Assembly (NCBI RefSeq): GCF_014274465.1
Contig: NZ_CP060394.1
Location: 1,550,001-1,614,000, forward strand
DNA: 64,000 nucleotides
Reading direction: 5' to 3'
Origin: Alloacidobacterium dinghuense
GTDB taxonomy: Bacteria; Acidobacteriota; Terriglobia; Terriglobales; Acidobacteriaceae
In this document: positions 12,201 through 20,292 of the stretch, piece after piece
Layout: each line of letters opens with the position of its first letter
How positions within the stretch are numbered: the stretch's first letter is position 1
Notes under the pieces: model-generated
The model's input: only the letters and a program-made list of their open reading frames with translations
Told to the model about the DNA's origin: nothing
The model's database searches: none
Program-made: the position numbers and the translations under genes

Positions 12201-13484
12201 TCACGCGGACTCAGTTGTGCTTGACGTTTCGGAGGTCGAGTTTGTTCGACGCGCTCCTCGTTGAAACACGAGAGCTGCAGCACCACGCAGCCGAGCGATT
12301 TCGCCTTCATGAGTCGGCTTGATCACAGGCGGAGTACCGGCCAAAGTGAGAGTAGCAACCTCTTTCTCGATCACCGGTCCAAAACGATGCCAAGTGGATG
12401 TGAGGTCGCCCGCAATCAGAATCATGCTTGGGGAAACGCCGGCGATAATTGTCCGCAGTCCGCGGCCAATCCACGTGGCCTGCATGGTGAGGGCTTGCGC
12501 TGCAGCCGAATCACCTCCCTCTGCGAGATTGAGCAACTCCTGAAATGGGACAGAAGGTCCTTTCGGTCGAAGCTCCCGATAATAACGCAAGGCGGCCCGG
12601 CTCGAACTGAAAACCTCCCAGCACCCCTTCTTTCCGCATCCGCAACGAGGACCATTGGGATCGATAGGAACATGGCCGAACTCTCCCGCCATTCCGTTAT
12701 GACCGGCGACTAACTGTCCGTTGGTAAGAACGCAGGTTCCGACACCCTCGGCGACTGCGACCAGCACGGCATCGCGTACTCCATCCATTCGCGCGAAGGT
12801 AAGTTCTGCGAGCAAGCAGGCAGTTGCATCATTCTCCATCATGACGGGCATGCCCATCCTCGTCTCGACCAGTTTCTTGATATCGAAGTCTGCCCATTTC
12901 AGATTGGGGGCAAATATCAGCCGCTGTGTGGTGGGGTTAATTCTTCCGGGCAGACTGATGCCGATGCCCTCTGTCGATTTGCGCGGCGCATTGTGGTGCA
13001 TTCGCTGTATGCAGTCGATGATCAGTCGCATAGAGGCTTCCGGATCCGACGTAAGCGGCACTGGCCAACGCGAAAGCAATCGCCCATTCAGGTCCACGAG
13101 TGCGACGCTCGCCTGTTTTGGATGAATGTCGACCGCGATCGCCACCAAATCTTCGTTCAGCCCGACCATTGTTGGTCTGCGTCCTCGGGGAAGCGAACCC
13201 ATTGCGCCTTCGCGCACCCAATTTTCACCGATGAGCTGCTCGACGATTTGCGAGATCGTGCTCCTGCCAAGGCCCGATCGCCGCGCCAGGTCCGCGCGGG
13301 AAATAGGCTGGCTGGCCCGGATGAGTTCGAGGACGATATCCCGGTTGATGATCCGGGCTGTTTCACTCGAAGCGAGCTGCAATTCAGCCAGATCGATGAG
13401 TCTTATGCCATGCCTGTCGTGTCGCAAATCTCCTGAACCCCCACGCCCAAGACTGCGATAAAGCGTTCCCAACCTCGATGACAA
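12201..13484 (-). CDS. ROK-family transcriptional regulator
   Basis: Sugar-responsive repressor of the NagC/XylR type. An N-terminal winged helix (about 42-95; ISRADLARRSGLGRSTIS is the turn-helix) precedes a sugar-kinase-like ROK domain from about residue 110. The kinase domain keeps MMENDATA (215-222) and the ROK zinc site: His271 with Cys281, Cys283 and Cys288 in PRCGCGKKGCWE. The domain order is that of a regulator and not of a free glucokinase. It is the first gene of the leftward esterase cluster and diverges from the 1261-residue receptor gene across a 507-bp gap, so it probably controls both directions in response to a pentose or related sugar. The start used gives a full N-terminal extension before the helix-turn-helix; an internal start is possible. 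Confidence 0.9.
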   Translation of the reverse strand: MSSRLGTLYRSLGRGGSGDLRHDRHGIRLIDLAELQLASSETARIINRDIVLELIRASQPISRADLARRSGLGRSTISQIVEQLIGENWVREGAMGSLPRGRRPTMVGLNEDLVAIAVDIHPKQASVALVDLNGRLLSRWPVPLTSDPEASMRLIIDCIQRMHHNAPRKSTEGIGISLPGRINPTTQRLIFAPNLKWADFDIKKLVETRMGMPVMMENDATACLLAELTFARMDGVRDAVLVAVAEGVGTCVLTNGQLVAGHNGMAGEFGHVPIDPNGPRCGCGKKGCWEVFSSSRAALRYYRELRPKGPSVPFQELLNLAEGGDSAAAQALTMQATWIGRGLRTIIAGVSPSMILIAGDLTSTWHRFGPVIEKEVATLTLAGTPPVIKPTHEGEIARLRGAAALVFQRGARRTNSTSETSSTTESA

Positions 13485-13853
13485 CCGAGATATCTACCGG
13501 AGAAAAGGAAGAGTACCAGCATGCGATGCTTTCTACGAGCAGATAAGGTCTCAAGTCTAATGCAATTTGTTTGTGATGCAAAAGAAATTATGAACCTGGG
13601 TCTAGAGAGATAAGGATCGCGGCCGCCCGCTTCAAAGCCACAGCACGTATGAATCTTAAATAAAACGAATTATCTGATGTTAACGGTTTCATCGATTCTA
13701 AATGCAGCTCTCCGTAAGGAAGCAGGATCAAGCCGTTATTCAGTGATGAAATGCCCCGCTCATATGTAATAAAAGCAGAGTTGATTGCGGCTGCATACAG
13801 AACGATAATCCTGCAGAAAGCCTTAGTATTCCCAGCAAAAATAAGTTTTACTC
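13485..13853. other. Intergenic region between divergent ROK and receptor genes
   Basis: No convincing gene. The stretch is AT-richer than its surroundings, especially 13640-13850, as expected for a shared control region. I could not identify a clear ROK operator or a strong leftward promoter by eye. The rightward promoter and leader are listed separately. Confidence 0.5.
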
Positions 13854-13883
13854 TTGACAGTGTCTAAATTCTGTATCTATAGT
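13854..13883 (+). promoter_or_regulatory. Sigma-70-type promoter of the receptor gene
   Basis: TTGACA (13854-13859) matches the -35 consensus perfectly and TATAGT (13878-13883) matches the -10 at five of six positions, with an 18-bp spacer. Transcription would begin near 13890, which is the first base of the left arm of the structured leader described next. Confidence 0.7.
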
Positions 13884-13889
13884 TTCGGT

Positions 13890-13966
13890 CGCTAACAAAA
13901 GTGGGATCTCGTGAATCGAGAAAAAGAGGAGATCGAGCTTCCGCGCGGAGGGCTCGTTTGTTAGCG
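13890..13966 (+). ncRNA. Candidate structured 5' leader RNA (three-way junction) before the receptor gene
   Basis: The predicted transcript starts with CGCTAACAAA, which pairs perfectly with TTTGTTAGCG at 13957-13966 (10-bp closing stem). Inside lie two further helices in tandem: GATCTC/GAGATC (13905-13910 with 13929-13934) and, directly abutting it, an eight-pair hairpin from 13935 to 13955 (GAGC/GCTC, then TTCC/GGAG with one U-G pair, loop GCGC). Only five bases join helix 1 to 2, none joins 2 to 3, and one joins 3 to 1, so the element is a compact three-way junction. The Shine-Dalgarno AGGAGG (13975-13980) begins eight bases after it. CTTCC in the third helix could alternatively pair with that GGAGG, so an on/off switch is possible. 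This is a paper fold; no known riboswitch class was recognised. Confidence 0.5.
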
Positions 13967-13991
13967 AAATCTTCAGGAGGCAAGGCAAAAA

Positions 13992-16900
13992 ATGAATGGG
14001 ATATCTGGCGCTCTTATACGGCGAGGACTAAAGCAAGACCTGCGAAAACACTGCAGAGTCGGTCACTGGCTCTTTTCTCTCATCGGACTAGCGTTGTTCC
14101 TTGTCGGAGGACCGCTAACCCAGGCGCAGACCACGGCCCAGTTGACGGGGACTGTGCAGGATAACTCGGGCGGCATGATTCCGGGCGCCCAGGTAACGCT
14201 GATCAATGAATCGACTTCCGCATCACGCGTCGTTCAGACGAATGCCGAGGGATTGTATGCGTTTCCTGCGCTTGTCCCGGATTCCTACACGCTGAAGGTC
14301 GACGCCAAGGGTTTTCAAGTCAAGGAGATTACTGGAATCATGCTGCACGCCGGAGACCAACGAACGATTCCGGCGTTCACGCTAACCGTTGGCTCTGAAT
14401 TGACAACCGTCACAGTGAGTGCGGCCTCTGAGATAATTTCCACGGATAGCGGACAGCGCACGAATGTCCTGGACTCCAAACAAATCAATAACCTGGTTCT
14501 TGTGGGCCGTGACACGACAGAACTGCTGAAAGTGTTACCGGGCGCTACAACGGTCTCCTCGGGTCTGACTCAAAACAGTCCGATGTACAACGATCTCAAC
14601 GTGTCAGTTCAGCAAAGTGCGATCGGCAACGGTATCAACATTAACGGCGCCGTGAATCGCGGCGGCACGGCGTTGCTCGCTGACGGTGCCAACATCATTG
14701 ACCCGGGCAACATGGCGTCGTCTGTCTCGATTGTCAATCCGGAAATGACTGCGGAAGTCAGTGTGCAGGCGTCGAACTTCGGCGCCGATACGGCATTTGG
14801 TCCGGTAGTGGTAAGCACCATCAGTAAATCGGGAACGGATCGGTATCACGGCGAAGCTTACTTCGATGCGCGGAACAGCGTTTTGAATGCGAACGACTGG
14901 CAGAGCAACCATCAGGGAATCCCACAGGGGTCACAACACTACTACTATCCAGGTGGAAACTTTGGCGGCCCAGTGCCTGGTACCAACAAGAAACTCCTCT
15001 TCTGGGGAGGCTATGAGCGGTGGCTGCAGAACCAGGGCAACGCGAACGTGCTGAAGTCCTACATCCCCAGTCCGGAGATGATGGCTGGAGACTTCACTAA
15101 CGACAATGCAGATAACCAAGCCCTTTGCCCTCAGGGATTTTTCGCGACTCCGAAGTCAAGCTATCCTCAGGGCGCATGGTGCAATGATCTTTCCGGAACG
15201 GTCTTTCCGGACGGCAGCAGTATTCCGGTGAATACCTCCGCTGCTGCGAACGCCGGTAATAAGATTCCCGCGCAATTCATCGATCCAGGCGCACAGGCGC
15301 TGGCCAAAATCTGGCCAAAGGCCAACGCGAACCCGGCGACGACTCCCGGTGGTTACAACTACTTTGAGCCTATTCCGAACCTGAATAACGGCTGGATCTA
15401 CCGCTTCAGGATTGACTATCAACTCGGGGAAAATACAAAGATTTACGGGTCCTATCAGCAGGCATACGATTCGCAACTGGCGCAGGGTAATGGTGCACAC
15501 CTGTACTGGACCCCTGGTAATGCCATCCCCTACCCTGGCGGCGGTGAATCCGAGGCTTTCTACGGCAAATCGATCGCGGGTCACTTCGTACACAACTTCA
15601 ACTCCACAACCACCAACGACTTCATGGCGGCCTGGGCCTTCGGCAGCTTCCCGTTTGTCCAGCCAGACCCATCAGCGGCCAGCCGGACCACGCTGGGCTA
15701 TCCTTACGGCAAGGTCTTTCAGACCAAATCGCTCAACATACCGGCTTACAGCAGTGCAGGGACGGCCAGCTTTCCAGATTTCTCGCAGGCTTCTATCTTT
15801 GAGAACCCTCCAGGTCAGTATGCGGTTAAGAAGGAAGCCCCTCAGTTCAATGATGTGTTGACCAAGGTCTGGGGCGCTCACACGGTGAAGATGGGCGGAT
15901 TTACGCAGAACACCGATAATTTCCAGAGTACTTTCAGCACCTACCAGGATGGAAATCTCACGGTTCGCGCAGGTCAGTCGCCGAATATCTTTACTGGGAA
16001 TCAGCTTGGTTCACCGAATAACCCTGTGGCCAACTTTACGATGGGTGTGCTGACGGGTTACAGCGAAAACGATTCGTCTCCGATTGCGGACACGGCCTAC
16101 CAGGCAACGGCATTTTTTGTGGCCGATACCTGGAAAACAACTCGGCGCCTGACGCTGGAGCTAGGCGCGCGCGTTGAGCACATAGGTCATTGGTATGACC
16201 GTGGTCGCGTCGGTATGGCTGTTTTCTATCCTGACCGAGTATTGCCTGACTTCAACGCGGGCAAGTACGCTCCGGGATACTACTGGCACGCCATTGATGC
16301 GGGTGTTCCGCTTAGCGGTCAGCCGAACCGCTTTGCCTATTTCGATCCGCGAATAGGTCTTGCCTATGACCTTCACGGAGACGGCAACACCGTTATCCGA
16401 GGCGGATGGGGCGCCTACCGTTTCGTCACGCAGGTGAATGATGTTTCCGGTCCGCTGGTAACCGCACAGCACGTGCTGAACTATAACCTGCCCGGTCAAA
16501 AGACCGTCATGCTGTCGCAACTCAACCAACTGGCATATAAACCCTGCACATCTCAATGCGGAAGCGGATCACAGACGGGCTTCGATCCAAGCGACTATAG
16601 TCAACCGCTGACGTATGCCTACAATCTAACCGTCGACCAGAGGTTGAAGTGGAATTCTGTGCTCGATATTGCATACGTTGGGAGCCAAACCAGCCAGCTT
16701 TCCGATAATAGCGAGGGCATTGAAGGCAGTAATTTTGCCGCACTCGCCGATCAGAACAAAACTCCGATCGGAGCGTTCTTCCAACCTGACCCAGTCACCG
16801 GTGTGCTCTCCACCAATCCGGAAAACCTGGGAACGAATCCTGGCAACGGCGGCGGAACCTCTACCGGAAACAAGGCGGCAGATTACCATCCTTATGGTTA

Positions 16901-17777
16901 TGCATATGGCACCGCTTCCGCCTATATGAATCAAGGCATCTCTTACACCAACTACAACGCATTGCAGGTGGCGTGGATCAAGACAGCCGGCCACGTCAAT
17001 TTCAACTTGAATGGGACTTGGTCGAAAACGCTAGGTTCAAGCCTGCAGGAAAATCCGTTTGATATTAACCTGAACTACGGCCCGACCGCGGTTGACCGGC
17101 CATTTGTCTTCAATGCCTCCTATACCTATCAAACAGGGAAGATCAATAACTTCAATCGGTTCGTCAATGGGCTGTTGGGAGATTGGACGATCTCCGGCAT
17201 TTCCACGTGGCAGGGAGGCGGGTACATTCCCGCTGCGCTTGGAAATGGCGTGCCGAACTTTGGTCTGGGACTAACGTATACCGGGTTGCCAGCGGATGCA
17301 AAGGCGCAGGGCATTACCAGTGGTATTGGTTCTGCAGCATACTTCGGGACGGACGCTCCTGTCCCGATTCTCCCCGCACTGACTTGCAATCCAACCGCGG
17401 ATCTTAAGCACTACCAACGTATCAATGGAAACTGCTTTATTGCGCCGCCGGTGGGATCGCAGGGAGGTCAGAAATTCCCCTACATGAGTGCCGGTGCCTA
17501 CTTTAATAACGATCTGGCACTTTACAGGTCGTTTCCCCTGCCCTTCCGTGAAGGGCAGCAGATCCAGTTCCGGGCCAGCGCCTTTAACTGGCTGAACCAT
17601 CCGCTCCCGGGTTTCAGTACCCTGAGCGGAGGCCCACTCTCGTTGGCTTACAACGTGGACTACGCCAGCAAAACCATCACGCGAAACTATAACACCAGCA
17701 CCTTCGGTGTTATGGACACAAAGACCGGCGCTCCTTACCAGCGCATCATCGAATTGAATGTGAAGTATTTCTTCTAG
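13992..17777 (+). CDS. TonB-dependent receptor with carboxypeptidase-regulatory domain
   Basis: Full-length 1261-residue outer-membrane receptor. An N-terminal signal (LFSLIGLALFLVGGPLTQAQ) is followed by a carboxypeptidase-regulatory-like domain (about 48-140; TGTVQDNSGGMIPGAQVTL), a plug (about 150-290) and a large barrel ending in NVKYFF with a terminal Phe. It should import oligosaccharides using TonB energy. The start has AGGAGG eleven bases upstream. It diverges from the ROK regulator and esterase genes, so xylan- or pectin-derived oligosaccharides are the probable ligands, by inference only. A strong promoter and an unusual structured leader precede it, and a strong terminator follows it, so it is probably its own transcript. 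A TPR protein lies downstream, as it does for the other complete receptor in this window. Confidence 0.95.
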   Translation: MNGISGALIRRGLKQDLRKHCRVGHWLFSLIGLALFLVGGPLTQAQTTAQLTGTVQDNSGGMIPGAQVTLINESTSASRVVQTNAEGLYAFPALVPDSYTLKVDAKGFQVKEITGIMLHAGDQRTIPAFTLTVGSELTTVTVSAASEIISTDSGQRTNVLDSKQINNLVLVGRDTTELLKVLPGATTVSSGLTQNSPMYNDLNVSVQQSAIGNGININGAVNRGGTALLADGANIIDPGNMASSVSIVNPEMTAEVSVQASNFGADTAFGPVVVSTISKSGTDRYHGEAYFDARNSVLNANDWQSNHQGIPQGSQHYYYPGGNFGGPVPGTNKKLLFWGGYERWLQNQGNANVLKSYIPSPEMMAGDFTNDNADNQALCPQGFFATPKSSYPQGAWCNDLSGTVFPDGSSIPVNTSAAANAGNKIPAQFIDPGAQALAKIWPKANANPATTPGGYNYFEPIPNLNNGWIYRFRIDYQLGENTKIYGSYQQAYDSQLAQGNGAHLYWTPGNAIPYPGGGESEAFYGKSIAGHFVHNFNSTTTNDFMAAWAFGSFPFVQPDPSAASRTTLGYPYGKVFQTKSLNIPAYSSAGTASFPDFSQASIFENPPGQYAVKKEAPQFNDVLTKVWGAHTVKMGGFTQNTDNFQSTFSTYQDGNLTVRAGQSPNIFTGNQLGSPNNPVANFTMGVLTGYSENDSSPIADTAYQATAFFVADTWKTTRRLTLELGARVEHIGHWYDRGRVGMAVFYPDRVLPDFNAGKYAPGYYWHAIDAGVPLSGQPNRFAYFDPRIGLAYDLHGDGNTVIRGGWGAYRFVTQVNDVSGPLVTAQHVLNYNLPGQKTVMLSQLNQLAYKPCTSQCGSGSQTGFDPSDYSQPLTYAYNLTVDQRLKWNSVLDIAYVGSQTSQLSDNSEGIEGSNFAALADQNKTPIGAFFQPDPVTGVLSTNPENLGTNPGNGGGTSTGNKAADYHPYGYAYGTASAYMNQGISYTNYNALQVAWIKTAGHVNFNLNGTWSKTLGSSLQENPFDINLNYGPTAVDRPFVFNASYTYQTGKINNFNRFVNGLLGDWTISGISTWQGGGYIPAALGNGVPNFGLGLTYTGLPADAKAQGITSGIGSAAYFGTDAPVPILPALTCNPTADLKHYQRINGNCFIAPPVGSQGGQKFPYMSAGAYFNNDLALYRSFPLPFREGQQIQFRASAFNWLNHPLPGFSTLSGGPLSLAYNVDYASKTITRNYNTSTFGVMDTKTGAPYQRIIELNVKYFF

Positions 17778-17788
17778 AACGCCTCTCA

Positions 17789-17827
17789 AGAGGAAGGTGA
17801 GCGAATCGCTCACCTTTCCTCTTTTTT
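17789..17827 (+). terminator. Rho-independent terminator after the receptor gene
   Basis: A 15-bp stem with one bulged T (AGAGGAAGGTGAGCG with CGCTCACCTTTCCTCT), loop AAT, followed by six T residues. It lies 12 bp after the receptor stop and separates that gene from the TPR gene. Confidence 0.93.
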
Positions 17828-17993
17828 CCAGATGTGGAAGGCGAATGACATTCATCCGTTGAGGATTCTTCAATACAGTCAGAGCTGCTGTCGCCGGGCA
17901 TTGGGGAGATGGCATCTGCTGTGCTTGCGGTGCACCACTGGGTGGTACGATGTGAAATCGATGGAAGACCGCCCATCGAGTGTTGGCTTCATC

Positions 17994-20069
17994 ATGCCGC
18001 TCCGACGCAACCCTCTTGGAATATGCCTGTGTTTCACAGTGTTTTCTGTTGCGACCCATGGTGCGCAGACAGGGAATAGCAAGTCCGTCAAAACCGGATC
18101 ATTGCAGCAGCATTACGATGCAGCGCAGGAGTTCCAGCGGACGGGCAAGCTCAGCGAGGCAGCGGAGCAATATCGTGCGTTTCTTGCTGATGCCTTGGGT
18201 AAGTTGGCGATCGGGTATGGGCTGGCGCAGGATTATTCAAATGCAGCTCCATTGTTCGACGAAGCTCTAGCCCTAGATAGTGATTCCCGGTCTTTGCTTC
18301 TGGATTACGCTCGAACGGCATTCATGCTGGGAGAGTTTGCTCATGCCAAGACGTTGGCGACGGAATATATACGAAAATACACGGGCGATCGTGAGCAACT
18401 CGCTCAGGCTCATCAGGTGCTTGGACGGACTCTTCTGAAACTGAATCAAGATCAGGAAGCAAGGAAGGAGCTGGAGGCAGCTGTAGCGCTGGATCCAACC
18501 TTTGCCAATGGTTATGACCTTGCCGTGGCTTGTCTTGACCTTGAGGACGAAAAGTGTGCCGTGCAGATCTTCGGCGAGATGCAGGCATCATTTGGAGATA
18601 CTTCAGAGATTCACATGGCGTTCGGGCGTGCATACGGCGACTCGGATTTTCAGTCACGAGCAGCAGCCGAATTCAAGCGGGCGATTGAGGAAAATCCGCG
18701 TTTGCCAAGTGCACACTATTCGCTCGCTGCGATCCTACTGGCGACCGGTGGCGACGAAAGCCACATGGAGGCGGCGGAAACGGACCTGAAGAAAGAACTG
18801 ATTATTTCTCCAAAAGATTCAAAGACGTACGCAGCGCTCGGTAAGATTGCCGTGAATCGCAAGAAATACTCTGAGGCTGAAACATACTTGCAAAAGGCGA
18901 TTTCACTTGATCCGCAAAATCCAGACGCCTATCTGTACCTAGGTCAGATGTATTTTGAAGCGAACCGCCCAGCCGAGGCGGAAACAGCTCTTCGTCAATG
19001 CATCCGGCTGACAGCGGATGTTTCAAGGAATCGGTATCAAGTACAGAATGCTCATTTTCTTTTAGGTAGACTGCTGATGCAAAAGGGACAACATGATGCG
19101 GCTCACGCGGAGATGGAGACTGCACGAGTACTGGCCAACAAAACGCTAACACAGGACAAAGACAAGCTGGCGGGATTGCTGGATGCGTCGGATGTCCACG
19201 ATGTTCAAGCTCCTAAGTCGGAAGCCGGGGTTTCCCTCACTGCTTCAAACCTGGATCCGTTGGCAATGCAGAAGGTCGAAGCGATGAAAGAGCAGGTCAG
19301 GCCTGCTGTAGCCGATAGTTATAACAACCTAGGAGCTCTCGCAGCAACGAATAGCGACTATTCGGGCGCTGTTACATATTTCAAACGTGCCGCTGCGTGG
19401 AATCCCTCGCTGGAGGGTCTTGACTACAATTGGGCGAGAGCAGCGTTTGCAGGGTCACAATTTGCGGATGCCATTCTGCCCGTGTCTCGCTATCTGAAGT
19501 CGTACCCGGATGATAATGGCGCACGCAGCGTTCTGGCTATTAGTCAATTTATGACCGGCGACTATCATGGTTGCATTGAGACCCTCCAGCCTGTGATCGG
19601 AAAGGCCGACCTCGTTCCCCAGGTGGAGTATGCCTACGCGGAATCGATGGTCAGGACGGGCCAGGTCGACTCAGGTAGAGAACGGTTGGAAGCACTGGAG
19701 AAGGCGCATCCGGAGATTTCCGAGGTGCATCGCTTCCTGGGAGAGACGCTGTGGCATCAGGGAGTGAAGCAGAGGGCGATCGAGGAACTCAGAACTGCGA
19801 TTCAGCTTAGCCCACGTGACGCAGACTCGCGTTTCGATCTCGGGAAGATGGAACTCGAAGGCGGGGACATAGCCGCGTCGATTCCAGCGCTCGAATCGGC
19901 GGTCAAGCTATCGCCGAACAGTGAGAAATTCCATCAGGCGTTGGCTGAAGCATATACTGCTGCTCGGCGACCGGCAGACGCCAGGAAAGAGATGGAAGCT
20001 TGTGAACTGCTCAGGACACGCGCGCAAAACGGCGCCGCACCTCACCGGACCGACGCTCCCGAGCAATAA
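17994..20069 (+). CDS. Secreted tetratricopeptide-repeat protein
   Basis: A 691-residue protein built almost entirely of TPR helices after a signal peptide (PLGICLCFTVFSVATHGAQ). Clear repeats include YAALGKIAVNRKKYSEAETY followed by LQKAISLDPQNPDAYLYLG, and the C-terminal HRFLGETLWHQGVKQRAIEE. No catalytic domain is present, so it is a periplasmic or surface scaffold for protein contacts; TPR proteins next to SusC-like receptors may help assemble uptake complexes, which is inference. The start is uncertain: I use the ATG that directly begins the signal peptide, but the frame is open upstream and no start has a good ribosome site. It is separated from the receptor by a terminator and so needs its own promoter, which I could not define. 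Confidence 0.8.
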   Translation: MPLRRNPLGICLCFTVFSVATHGAQTGNSKSVKTGSLQQHYDAAQEFQRTGKLSEAAEQYRAFLADALGKLAIGYGLAQDYSNAAPLFDEALALDSDSRSLLLDYARTAFMLGEFAHAKTLATEYIRKYTGDREQLAQAHQVLGRTLLKLNQDQEARKELEAAVALDPTFANGYDLAVACLDLEDEKCAVQIFGEMQASFGDTSEIHMAFGRAYGDSDFQSRAAAEFKRAIEENPRLPSAHYSLAAILLATGGDESHMEAAETDLKKELIISPKDSKTYAALGKIAVNRKKYSEAETYLQKAISLDPQNPDAYLYLGQMYFEANRPAEAETALRQCIRLTADVSRNRYQVQNAHFLLGRLLMQKGQHDAAHAEMETARVLANKTLTQDKDKLAGLLDASDVHDVQAPKSEAGVSLTASNLDPLAMQKVEAMKEQVRPAVADSYNNLGALAATNSDYSGAVTYFKRAAAWNPSLEGLDYNWARAAFAGSQFADAILPVSRYLKSYPDDNGARSVLAISQFMTGDYHGCIETLQPVIGKADLVPQVEYAYAESMVRTGQVDSGRERLEALEKAHPEISEVHRFLGETLWHQGVKQRAIEELRTAIQLSPRDADSRFDLGKMELEGGDIAASIPALESAVKLSPNSEKFHQALAEAYTAARRPADARKEMEACELLRTRAQNGAAPHRTDAPEQ

Positions 20070-20115
20070 GTCTGGACAAACAGCGAGCGCGTCGCGACAG
20101 TTATCGATTGCCATT

Positions 20116-20142
20116 ATTATTGCCAAGCCAATAGGTAATAAT
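20116..20142. repeat. Inverted repeat upstream of the formate dehydrogenase gene
   Basis: ATTATTGCC and GGTAATAAT form an imperfect inverted repeat (8 of 9 positions) around a 9-bp centre, in the 223-bp gap before the formate dehydrogenase gene. It could be an operator, but no promoter could be placed with confidence. Confidence 0.3.
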
Positions 20143-20292
20143 CACCATTCTGCCCAGACCAGATGGGAACTTCTTCGTCAATAGCCGACACCGCGACTGT
20201 CCTCATTATTTCTAAGTCCAAAGTTGCAACAGAACATCGTATAGTCAAAGCCTGACTTTCCGTGACTCGTCGATTGAAGCAAGGAGTTGCAT

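Noticed and set aside
12152-12310. Longer N-terminus for the SGNH esterase
   Set aside because: The extra codons overlap the ROK gene and precede the real signal peptide, which has its own ATG and ribosome site.
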